Source: Bryopsis sp. KO-2023
Taxonomy: Eukaryota > Chlorophyta > Ulvophyceae > Bryopsidales > Bryopsidaceae
Direction of reading: 5' to 3'
Length of the DNA: 64,000 nt
Assembly: GCA_030272585.1 (NCBI GenBank)
Contig: BSYQ01000001.1
Location: 9,253,001 to 9,317,000, forward strand
A program made the position numbers and the translations under genes. Numbering within the stretch: position 1 is the first letter of the stretch; the number at the start of each line of letters is the position of its first letter. Shown in pieces: positions 55,651 through 64,000 of this stretch. Under the pieces are notes generated by a model, which did no database searches, had not been told where the DNA came from, and saw nothing but the letters and a program-made list of their open reading frames with translations.

Positions 55651-58600
55651 ATGGACTTGGGAACGTTTCAACCACCTAAGACGTTGGGAAACATGTAAGC
55701 TCCGGAAAACACTCCATGCGTTTCGTTTGTCGAAAACGTGGCGGCCCGCCAGGTTTTCTTTGGTGTTTTTTTGTTTTTTTTTTTAATTAAATGTATGCAT
55801 TCAAATCGCCACAGAAACCGCATTCCCTTTCTGCTGATTTGGCCTTGCTCCTGTGTTCAGAGAACAGGAGTCAGACCCTCAATCAACTCTTCTTTTTTCA
55901 CAGAAAATCCAGGAAAGAATCTCTGAGACAATCCTACTTTTGCACATATAATAATGTGAAGAAGAACAATGAACCCTTGCTCAAGTCGATCAAGCCATTT
56001 CAAAGAATACCTGCTGTAATACCGTCCAGAGTTGCCCAAAAATCACTTTCCGAAAACCACCGAATCCTCCCTCTCGAGGGTTAGTTGTCCATGAATGCTG
56101 TGCAATTCTACTGACCCTGGTCGCCCATTGACTCCGACTGTTCGCTGCAGATTATGTTGCTTGTGTGGTGTCCCCATCCAGCCCAATCCTTCGAACATGT
56201 GCGTGAATTGCATCACGTCACAAGTCGATGTGACTGAGGGCATCCAGAAGGAAGTCACCATTCTGTACTGCAGAACTTGCGGAAGATATCTGCAGCCTCC
56301 CAAACACTGGCTGGTCGCCGAACTGGAATCGAGGGAACTGTTGGGCTACTGCATAAAGAGAATCAAGGGTTTGCAAAAGGTACCAGGAAAATTCCGGGAG
56401 GTGGGGGGGGGGAAGGGGTTGAATTCGGCTTTCGTCACCTCTCAGCTGTTTTCATGCCAGTCACTTCGAGGGAGGAAGACCAATATTACTAAAGCACCAT
56501 ATTTTCGACCTGTCCATGTTCAGCTCTGGCTTATGTGCCTGTTTGGTTCTTAGTTACGTCAGTTCTGGTCGGAGGCAATTCAGGCAAGGTGGTTGAAATG
56601 TTGAGATGTGTTGATTGTCAGGCGAAACTAGTGGATGCAGAGTTTATTTGGACGGAACCTCATTCCAAGCGAATCAAGCTGCGGCTGACGGTGCAAAGGG
56701 AATTCAACGGTGCCATTGTCGAGGGCTCCTTTGTGGTGCAATTTGTGGTGAACTACAACATGTGTCCAGATTGTGCTAGGGCGAACACCAATCAGGAAGC
56801 TTGGACGGCAGTGGTTCAGGTGTGCAATGCAAACATATATTTCCATGAGAAAACCTTGGTTAAGGGATTTTCTATTAGGTTTACTTTATCTTGGATGCAA
56901 CTTTGGAGGGTTTTCTGGAACTGACTATGTGAATAAAAATTGCCTAATATGAATCAAATTTTGTCCAAAATGCCAATGTTTGTGAGAACTGAGGGTTTTA
57001 TTTCAATTTGCAATTGAATTATGGCATTTGATGCAAGCTAAGTTTTTTATCGGGCATGCCATTGCAACAACATTTGATATTTCTGGTGGTCTTAAAAGTA
57101 AAAACTGGAAAAAAAATAATTCGTCTGTGGGTTTGATTCCAGGTTCGGCAACATGTGGAGCACAAGAAAACCTTTTTCTTTTTGGAGCAACTTATTTTGA
57201 AACACAAGGCGCACGAAAACACTATCAACGTCAAGGAAATGCATCAGGTATACTAAGGAAATACATTTATTTTATTTTTATTTTATTGACAAAGGGGGCT
57301 TAGAAAGTGACCTGTCAAGAGGACTTGAAAAGAGCTTTTGGAATCAGTGATCCAGCAAAATAAAAATCAGAAGCGTCCTGAACGGTTGCAACGGGGTTGC
57401 GTGATGGAGGTTTTTTTTTCGTGGCACAGGGAGTGGATTTCTATTACAAAAATCGAGCCCATGCGGTGAAGTTCATTGATTTTCTTCAATCTGTGGTTCC
57501 GATAAAACACAGAAGCGACAGGCAACTCGTTTCGCATGACGTCAAATCAAACACATACAATCACAAGCATACCTTCTCTGTCGAAATCGCCCCCTTATGC
57601 AAGGTGCGAAATGTTGATCGACTGCTTTTGGTGCCAGATGTTCATTTTTTGTTTTTTCTTGGAATATTTCATTTCTTTTGCTGTTTGATTTGTTCAGTTA
57701 TTTTGTTGCTGTTATTCTGGGAGAGGGGGGGGGGGGGAGCCTGATTTACTGTTCTAAAATTGGTGGTGGTGGTTGAAAAAACATACCACCTGTCAAAACA
57801 TGTTATTTTTAATTATTCTTGTAGAGAAATATGTGTGAATTTAGAACATTTATTCGTGGATTTTTCTTTTTTCTCCCCCGAAAAATTACAAATAGTGATT
57901 AATGCACATATGAAAAGCAAGTTTTCTATGGAATGATGTGAGTAATTGATGTGATCCGATTACAGGGGGACTTGATATGTCTGCCAAAATCAGTGGCAAC
58001 GCATTATGGAGGTTTTGGTCCGGTGGTGTTGTGCACCCGGGTGACTAATGCAGTCATGTTGATGGATGTTGTGACTTTGCGATCAGTTCATCTGGATGTA
58101 AGCAGACGATACGGATCCAAAAAAAAACGTTCTTTGAAAAAAGAAATGTAGAGAAACAGAAGCATTGTGGTAGAATTCCCTTTGAATTTTGTTGTGTATT
58201 GTCCATGCATGGTGACCCCCCCTGAAATCACAATGGGAAAAAAAAAAACAGCCAGCGGTTTACCAATGTCAACTTAGTTCTGTTTTTTTGTTTTTTTTTT
58301 TGGTTTAAAGGTGTGATTTCTTTAACATCGAGAATTTGTCTCGTTGGAGGTTTTGACCCCACCGGGTTTTTTCCTTTTCTCGGTTTGGAAAATCCTATGC
58401 CCTGTGTTGAGTCGATCGATGGAGCGAGTTGGCATGACTGTCTGTTTGCAGTTCCTAAGCAATCAAGATGAATTGCTAGAAACACCAAGATGGGCGATCG
58501 ATAACCATTTGCTGATGTTCTGTTGTTGGTTGCAGGCATCCACTTACTACAGATACAACTTCCGCCCCATAATGCTGAACAGGCAATTGTCTTCCTTCAT

Positions 58601-59754
58601 TGTGTTGGACATCGAAACTCTGGGAGAGGTCAATGGGCGTTTCGCTCTGGCGGAGGCAACCATCGCCAGGGAGGTCGATTTCGGTGTTAATGACCACATA
58701 TATGTCGTGCGCACTCACCTTGGAAACGTCTTGAAACCAGGTTGGACCAAAGGACCATTGTTCCATCTCTAAAATTTTATTTGATGCGTTTTGCGAGTAC
58801 CGTGCTCTACAAAATCGATTACGGAAAAACTAATTACACCTTGTCAAAAAACGCAATTGGCGTAACGATTTTTTTTTGTGAATCTTGGTTTCTTTTATTT
58901 CCAAGTTGTTTTTGCTTAGTCATTTACATGTTTGTTTTTGCAAGGTGATTCTGCTCTGGGTTACGATTTGAAGCATGCCCATATCGCCAATGATGACTAC
59001 GATGCTCATCTGGCCCGAGGGATGCAGCTTCCAGACGCCATATTAGTCAGCAAAAGCTATGCCGAAAAGAGGAAAAAGCGAAGGCAAAGAGGGGTTCAAA
59101 GACCGTGGAAATTGCAAACCATGGACAGAGAAATGGGTGAAGGGGGGAGAAATCCAGAAGTGGAGGATAAAGAAATGGAGCAATTTCTGGACGTGAGTTT
59201 TCGTTTCATCGCTTTCACTTTTTCTTGGACGAAGCCTTTGTAATGCTTTCCCAGTGATGGCAGATTCAATTGAAAAAAAATCCTATGCGAAATAAAACGA
59301 CATGGATGGATCGATTTCACCTTTTTAGTGGACATAATGGCTTACTTCACGCTGTGGAATGTCACCTACATTTTTTTTATAGCTCAACCTGTTTCCCTTA
59401 CATTTATTGTTAACTTTAGTCTGAAAGTTGTTTCATTAGATGTTGATCAACTCCGTGGCTTTTTCTTTCCTTCAAATTCTGTTATACCACAGTACTACAC
59501 AGGGGTCAACCAAAGCATCCTTATTTGTATCTTCGCTGGTTTCTGACATTGCTGTGTCTGACTCTTATTTGCAGGAGGTGGAAGAGGATCCGGATGTTCG
59601 AGCCAGGATTTCGGTTTTCAAAGATTCCTCGGTGGATGTGAATCAGCCGATGCGAAATGAGGATGAGATGTCGGAGGATGACAGCGATGCTGAAGAATTG
59701 GACATTCCTTTCAATGAGCTGTTGGATGACTTGAGCAAGGTGGCGATGGGCTAG
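55651..59754 (+). CDS. NMD3: NMD3, 60S ribosomal subunit export adaptor
   Basis: Nine exons join in phase: 55651-55694, 56151-56379, 56622-56819, 57143-57247, 57430-57603, 57966-58097, 58536-58740, 58945-59192 and 59575-59754, giving 504 aa (human 503). NMD3 binds the pre-60S subunit and carries the export signal read by CRM1. The N-terminal zinc ribbons are intact: ILCCLCGVPIQPNPSNMCVN, YCRTCGRYLQPP and NMCPDCAR. FIWTEPHSKRIK, FYYKNRAHAVKFIDFLQSVV, LVSHDVKSNTYNHKHTFSVE and RTHLGNVLKPG are family-specific. A basic segment (KSYAEKRKKRRQRG) can serve as nuclear localisation signal, and the acidic Leu-rich C-terminus (LDIPFNELLDDLSKVAMG) as export signal. Only the exon 7 donor (GTTGGA) is unusual. 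Confidence 0.95.
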
Positions 59755-61688
59755 TGGTCTTTACATCGGAAAGACAGCTACAGGGTTTTGCACTTCCAAC
59801 ATGGTTTTGAGGGGAAAAACAAACAAACGAGTAACAAAAAAAACAAGCTGAGAGAGAGAGAGGGAGGAAACTGCAAGGAGGGGTAGGTTTAGTTCTTTTA
59901 GGGGATTCTGGCAGAGGATCTGTAGAAATGGTTGCATTGTGTTGGCATTGATTTGGTTTCATGAGTTTTGTTGTTTTCTGTGGGAGTTCGATGAGGGTAG
60001 CAGTGGAGGGGGCAGTGGTCTTGTTTTGGGGCTGATTTTGTCATCCGTTTTCGATCCGAGTGCAACGTCTGCTCACCTGAGGGCTCCATGTCCGACTCAA
60101 TCTCCTTCCTAATCAGTCCTATCACTTGAATTGAATTCTTGAGGGGATTTCATGCTTGATTTAAGTATGCCATGTGTGCATGTCGCACCCGCACTCGAGA
60201 TTTCTGACATCCCATTTCCGTTCTTGCGCCCACTGTTTTCTGTTGAGGGTCTTCGCAACCACCATATGAAATATATATATGAAATGAAATGGATGCTTGA
60301 CACTAGCAACGGCAAATGGCTGATTCCGAGACAGTAGCTTGAACTGCTGTTTATGTTCATTGGATTCACATGAAATGCACACCATGAAATTAGATGTTGG
60401 ATTTCGTGTAAGAAGAAATTCAGGTCTCCAGACCCTGCTGGCATATATTGCTCCGTCTGTTTTTCGGTTTTGCGGACTGGATGAGGGCCCTTTATGTATT
60501 TGATACACTCAAAAAAATACAGTATCGCAATATAATATAATATTGATTGATTGATTTGGTTTAGGATATGCAAGCCATGGAGAGCACCACAAATTGAAAT
60601 ACCATGATAACAGTTTTTAAGTAGGGAATGGATGGGGAGGAAAAGGGGCCAACCCATATAAGTTCGCAAGTAGATCAAGAAGACAAAAGCAATTCCTGTA
60701 TTTTCCTTACACAAATGAGCTCCCGCCAATAAATCATTGCAAAAAAATGTCAGGTTTTCTGACCAAAAAACAGACAATGTACTAAAAAGCAACTAAGCAT
60801 TCTCTCACCCCCATGGCACACTCGGACCATCTCAATAACACCCCACGGACGAAAACAGTAAACCCCTTCTCTGAACGAAAGCATTCTCAAGGATATCCCA
60901 AAGTAAGAAGAAAATATCCCAAGAAGGGACAAAAAAAATCCAGAAAAAAAAACAAAAAAAAAACACCACAAAAAAAACATGACAGAATGCACACGATCCT
61001 CTCCAAATCATTGATATTGGATGTTCTTTTCTCTCCTCTTCTCTTCGTATGTACATTAATTTTCTTTTTTATTTACTTCATTCTTCCACAATATCCCCTC
61101 GGAAGCATAAATTTTGTATCAATCCATATTTTTTCCATCAATCATCATCCACCACAATTTTTCTCTCTAAATTATCCCCTTTTTGTCCTTTTTTCTCTCT
61201 CTCTCTCTCTTTTTTTTTTTTTTTTTTAAATGCCCATCTTGATTCAGCCAAATTTCTCGTAGATGGATTTCTTATAACTCATTTCCGTCCTCTTTTTTTT
61301 CTTTTTTTTTCAATATTTTTTTCTTTTTTCTTTTCCACTCTGGAGAGCAGCATCTCCTGCTGTGATCCAATCAAGAGCCGGAAAAAAATTCACAAAGCCA
61401 CCCTCCAGTTTTCCCACCATTTACACATAATATCCTAGTAATCAATTGAAGCGTCCTCTCCACAAAAACACCAAAAAATTGGAGCCCGTGCAAGCTTGCC
61501 ACTGAAATCATTCCACGCAGGAGGCAAATATACAAAAAAAAACAAGCACCAGCCAGCACGAACTCCAAAAAAGAATATAATCAAGTAACCATAAATGGGT
61601 ACATACATACACACATGTATATATATAGGTATAAGCCTTTTTTGGGGGTAAATCTCCTCTGCAGCCGTCAAATCGTCGAAATATTTTC
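59755..61688. other. Intergenic region with long pyrimidine tracts
   Basis: The NMD3 3' flank, then AT-rich sequence with poly(A) and CT/T runs (60930-60980, 61190-61230, 61290-61335). An ATTGATTGATTGATT tract occurs at 60541-60556. No gene is supported. Confidence 0.4.
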
Positions 61689-62555
61689 CTATTTTGGACC
61701 ACCAACGCAGCAGCACCAGCCAGTCAGAGCAGCGCCGGTCAGGATGTCTGCCAAGGAGCCTCCGATTTCCCTCCTGGTTTTCCAGGGATCTATTCTCAAA
61801 CAAAGCTCGTCTTGCGGACCAGCCTCCACCTGGAGCGGTTGCACGGTGATGATTTCTCGGGTGCACTGCTGTGTTCTGAAAGGAGCACACCAAAGAGCTC
61901 AAATCTTGCTGGTCAAAGTAAAGTTACAAATTCTATTTTTTATTAAACTTTTTTTTGTAATTTGTGTTATAAACTGTTAATATTATCCAACGCATTCTTA
62001 CATCGTACGACACGAACAGGGAAAACGAACAGGCGGGCCCAAGAATCTCTTTCGTGACCGATTGATTACCAAACAAGCCGGCGAAAACCGACGAAGACCG
62101 CCGAAAACCAGCTTTTTCAATCCGCTTTTCCTCCTTCAAATACGTTCGAGCTGCGAACAAAAGTCACATGCGTACCCTGGCGAAGACACTGGGGATGGCA
62201 ACGCCACAGACGCGGCGCTGTCCGACGACGCGTCCAGGTTCAACTCGATTCGCATCGTGGCAAAACTCTGCAGGTCTTCGCTGCCGCCCGGCTTCGCCCA
62301 CGTTTCCCTCGCGTCTTGAAACTCGTCGTCCACCTTCTTCACGAGCTCTTGATATTCTTCGTGTGCTTTCGCATCTTCAGTAGAACGGCGCGACAAACGG
62401 CGGCCCAGCCAGCCCACCGCTGCCACTCCTATACCCACCAACGCTACCTCCAACCCTCCAGAGCTTACTCCCTGTTTGAACTCCCAGGCTGGGTCACCAA
62501 ACTCGCTTTCAGAAGAAGAAGACGACGACGACGCCTCGAAGCTCGGAGACCGCAT
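61689..62555 (-). CDS. Single-pass membrane protein locus, model incomplete
   Basis: An ATG at 62555 opens a 139-codon frame with a Ser-rich N-terminus (FEASSSSSSSESEF), one hydrophobic segment (LEVALVGIGVAAVGWLG), an RRLSRRS cluster and a helical acidic region. It stops at 62136. Two further exon-like blocks lie downstream on the same strand and fit each other in phase: 62002-62150 (RTYLKEEKRIEKAGFRRSSS...SFSLFVSYD, donor GTAAGA) and 61689-61868 (CTREIITVQPLQVEAGPQDE...WCCCVGGPK, stop). Only ~25 nt separate the first frame's GTACGC donor from the acceptor of the second block, too short for an intron. The first exon must end earlier, the two parts are different genes, or a base is missing in the sequence. 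Family unknown. Confidence 0.4.
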
Positions 62556-62861
62556 CTCTCACGCCGTGCACTTGCCGTAATTCCCAAAGATGGTCTACCC
62601 TCCGCCCACACGAGAAACAGGAGGTTTCAAGACCGATAAAGTCGACTTTTGATGGTTTGATGTGGCTTGTCCGTCTGAGCGTAGCGACGTCTCTTTCTAC
62701 AGTGTGTGGTGTGATGACTGTTCCAGCTCGGATTCTGGCATTGCACTCTCAGCAGTTCCATACATCGAGTCGCCAGACTTATTCGAACTCCACTCCTTGC
62801 TGCAAAAGGCTAGAATGAGAACATCACCTAACTGGTGTTGGCCTGGGCAGTGTATATTTTT

Positions 62862-62945
62862 GTGGCCCATTGTGGCCCTTTTGGCCCATTTTGGCCCCCA
62901 AACAAATCAGAATGGCAAATTCTGGGGCCACAAAAGGGCCAAAAC
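62862..62945. repeat. TGGCCC repeat cluster with partial dyad symmetry
   Basis: Four TGGCCC units, spaced about 10-12 bp, are followed by the opposite orientation (TGGGGCCACAAAAGGGCCAA), so parts of the block can fold back on themselves. Confidence 0.7.
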
Positions 62946-62957
62946 CAGAGATAGGAC

Positions 62958-63133
62958 TTTACGGTTACGGTCACCGTAACCGGACCGTAACCACCGTAAC
63001 CGGACCGTAACCGGAGTACAATTTTCGTCAGAAAATCGTACTTTTACGGCCGTAACCGTAGCACCGTACCACTCCGTACCGCTCCGTACCGGACCGTAAC
63101 GACCGTAACGGCCGTAACAACCGTAAACCGTAG
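62958..63133. repeat. CCGTA-rich degenerate array
   Basis: About 14 copies of CCGTA (mostly CCGTAAC or CCGTACC), plus three in the opposite orientation (TACGG), within 176 bp, separated by 2-6 nt and interrupted at about 63015-63040. It is not a perfect tandem repeat and is not a canonical telomere repeat. Confidence 0.8.
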
Positions 63134-63739
63134 AAAGTGGAGTCATCTGACCTCTTCAAAAAGGGGGTCATCCGCTGCACAAGTGCAGCGATAATGGGGG
63201 GTATCCGTCGACCATCTGGCTGCATTTCACATGTCGTACAAGTCGCTGCACGCAAGCAAATTCCGGAAATTCTGCTCCACGCGTGTTTTGCCGTCCAGAC
63301 AAGCGGTGCGTCGTTTGCGTGGTGCGTCGCGTGGTGCCCTTACGCGAGCTGGGAAAGAGGTGTGTGTTTGCTTCGTGTTTGTCGAGAAAGTCCAACGAGC
63401 GAAGCAAAGAGTTTGGGTTCGACCCCTTTCCTTTGATTTCACGGGTCGAGTGCGCGATGGGCACAGGCGCTGCCCGGGGGGGGCCTGGGGGGCCTAGCCC
63501 CCCAGAAAATAGCAGTCAAGAAAAAAAATTGGATTTCTATCCCAGAAACGCACTTTCCAATAGTCGTTTTGGTAGAAGTTTTTTTTGGCCCCCCCAAGGT
63601 TGCGACCCTGGCTGCACCTATGGTGATGGTTCGCAGAAATCGTGCGCCACTGGTTGGACCCAGACTCAGACGCTTTATTCTTGGTTCAGGCTAGTCTTGT
63701 CGTGGGGCTTGGGTGGTGTTCGTTCGGATCGTCAGAACT

Positions 63740-64000
63740 ATGCCGAAAGCGTCTTACAGTGCTCGTCTCACAAATCCCCAGCGCTTTGGCTCCAAGCAAG
63801 AGCGAGAGTCCGCCTTTGCAAAAAACAATTCTATTCTGGAGAAAAGGTTTCGCCTATCCTTGGCAGAAACAGGGGCCAGCGGTTTCTTGGTCATGTTCAG
63901 CCCTGACGACCCCAAACCGTTTGTGGCCTTTGACTCAAGATTAGGTAACGTTATAGAAGAAGTCAGAACAATAGCCCAGAGGGCCTGGGATGAGCACAGG
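63740..64000 (+). CDS. Start of a divergent MADS-box-like gene, partial
   Basis: The ATG at 63740 opens 87 codons to the right edge without a stop. Residues ~18-60 (KQERESAFAKNNSILEKRFR, LSLAETGASGFLVMFSPDDP) follow the MADS-box pattern R-x3-F-x-K-x3-x-LxK+xxLSxLxxxxxxLVxFSP, in which plant type I proteins read RKATFRKRLKGLLKKASELS...LIVFSP. The invariant N-terminal GR basic patch is weak (MPKASYSARLTNPQRFGSK), so DNA binding is not certain. It is then Lys-poor and acidic (VAFDSRLGNVIEEVRT). A transcription factor or a diverged paralogue is likely; chance similarity is possible. Confidence 0.45.
   Translation, partial: MPKASYSARLTNPQRFGSKQERESAFAKNNSILEKRFRLSLAETGASGFLVMFSPDDPKPFVAFDSRLGNVIEEVRTIAQRAWDEHR

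Larger units (their letters stand above)
62556..63739. other. Intergenic region with two unusual repeat clusters
   Basis: This lies between divergent genes (minus start 62555, plus start 63740). It holds TGGCCC-type repeats (62862-62945) and a CCGTA-rich array (62958-63133), both listed separately. No coding region is supported. Confidence 0.45.

Noticed and set aside
60109-60792. 227-codon minus-strand ORF
   Set aside because: Starts at a non-ATG codon, is rich in Ile/Phe/Tyr from AT-rich DNA and lacks a domain or splice partner.
62958-63133. CCGTAA repeats considered as a telomere or CRISPR-like array
   Set aside because: Motif spacing is irregular, both orientations occur, and there are no unique spacers of constant length. 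It differs from algal TTTAGGG-type telomeres.
63400-63440. GGGTTCGACCCC resembling a tRNA T-arm
   Set aside because: No matching acceptor, D-arm or anticodon arm could be folded upstream within tRNA distance.
63283-63906. 207-codon plus-strand ORF at the right edge
   Set aside because: The frame overlapping it from 63740 reads as a MADS-like protein to the edge; the long frame is Cys/Arg-rich without any motif and is a shadow.

Overview
This is nuclear DNA from a photosynthetic, flagellated eukaryote, most likely an alga. Most genes are split by short GT-AG introns whose phases match at every junction I checked. The standard genetic code applies, and intergenic DNA is AT-rich with long homopolymer runs. 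Two adjacent genes encode axonemal doublet-microtubule proteins, so the organism builds cilia. One gene has a chloroplast-type presequence with a twin-arginine stretch like a thylakoid-lumen signal, so it has a plastid. I cannot name the species. A green-lineage alga with a primary plastid fits that presequence; one ankyrin protein with a signal peptide leaves a secondary plastid possible.

Layout from left to right. The 5' part of a type II membrane protein (-) runs off the left edge. An AGFG/AGD14-type ArfGAP with FG and NPF motifs (+) lies at 1.5-4.9 kb, followed by a 134-aa coiled-coil protein (-) at 6.5-7.2 kb and a possible 54-aa protein (+) at 8.1-9.3 kb. An ankyrin-repeat protein with a signal peptide (-) lies at 11.3-13.3 kb. 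A head-to-head ciliary pair follows: PACRG family (-, 14.3-15.9 kb) and a CIMIP2/FAM166-like protein (+, 16.4-18.0 kb). Nup88 (-) lies at 18.2-20.1 kb, with a disordered protein (+) at 20.4-21.7 kb. A PiT phosphate transporter (-) is at 23.5-25.2 kb and a membrane-anchored degenerate SDR (+) at 26.3-28.1 kb. A predicted lumenal protein (-) at 29.4-30.7 kb, an MFS transporter (-) at 32.0-34.8 kb and a type II polysaccharide pyruvyl transferase (-) at 35.5-37.2 kb come next. The last is divergent from an ETHE1 persulfide dioxygenase (+, 37.5-40.1 kb) that carries an N-terminal DUF442 phosphatase-like domain. A small ubiquitin-like protein (-) is at 41.6-41.8 kb, with possible exons on the opposite strand. 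Poly(A) polymerase (+) spans 43.8-48.9 kb. A gene-poor AT-rich stretch follows, then an acidic secretory protein (-) at 53.2-54.2 kb. NMD3 (+) with a TATA box lies at 55.6-59.8 kb, a poorly resolved membrane-protein locus (-) at 61.7-62.6 kb, and the start of a MADS-like gene (+) at the right edge.

Most content is ordinary housekeeping: mRNA 3' processing, 60S export, nuclear pore, vesicle traffic, nutrient and sulfide metabolism. The genes do not form one pathway; the only clear functional neighbours are the two axonemal genes. The best leads for something unusual are the DUF442-ETHE1 fusion, the degenerate membrane-anchored SDR, the divergent MADS-like gene, the UBL lacking a Gly-Gly tail, two strong hairpins (11.1-11.2 kb and 45.6 kb) and the CCGTA-rich cluster at 63 kb. 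All gene models were spliced by eye from ORFs, splice dinucleotides and phase; none has transcript support here.
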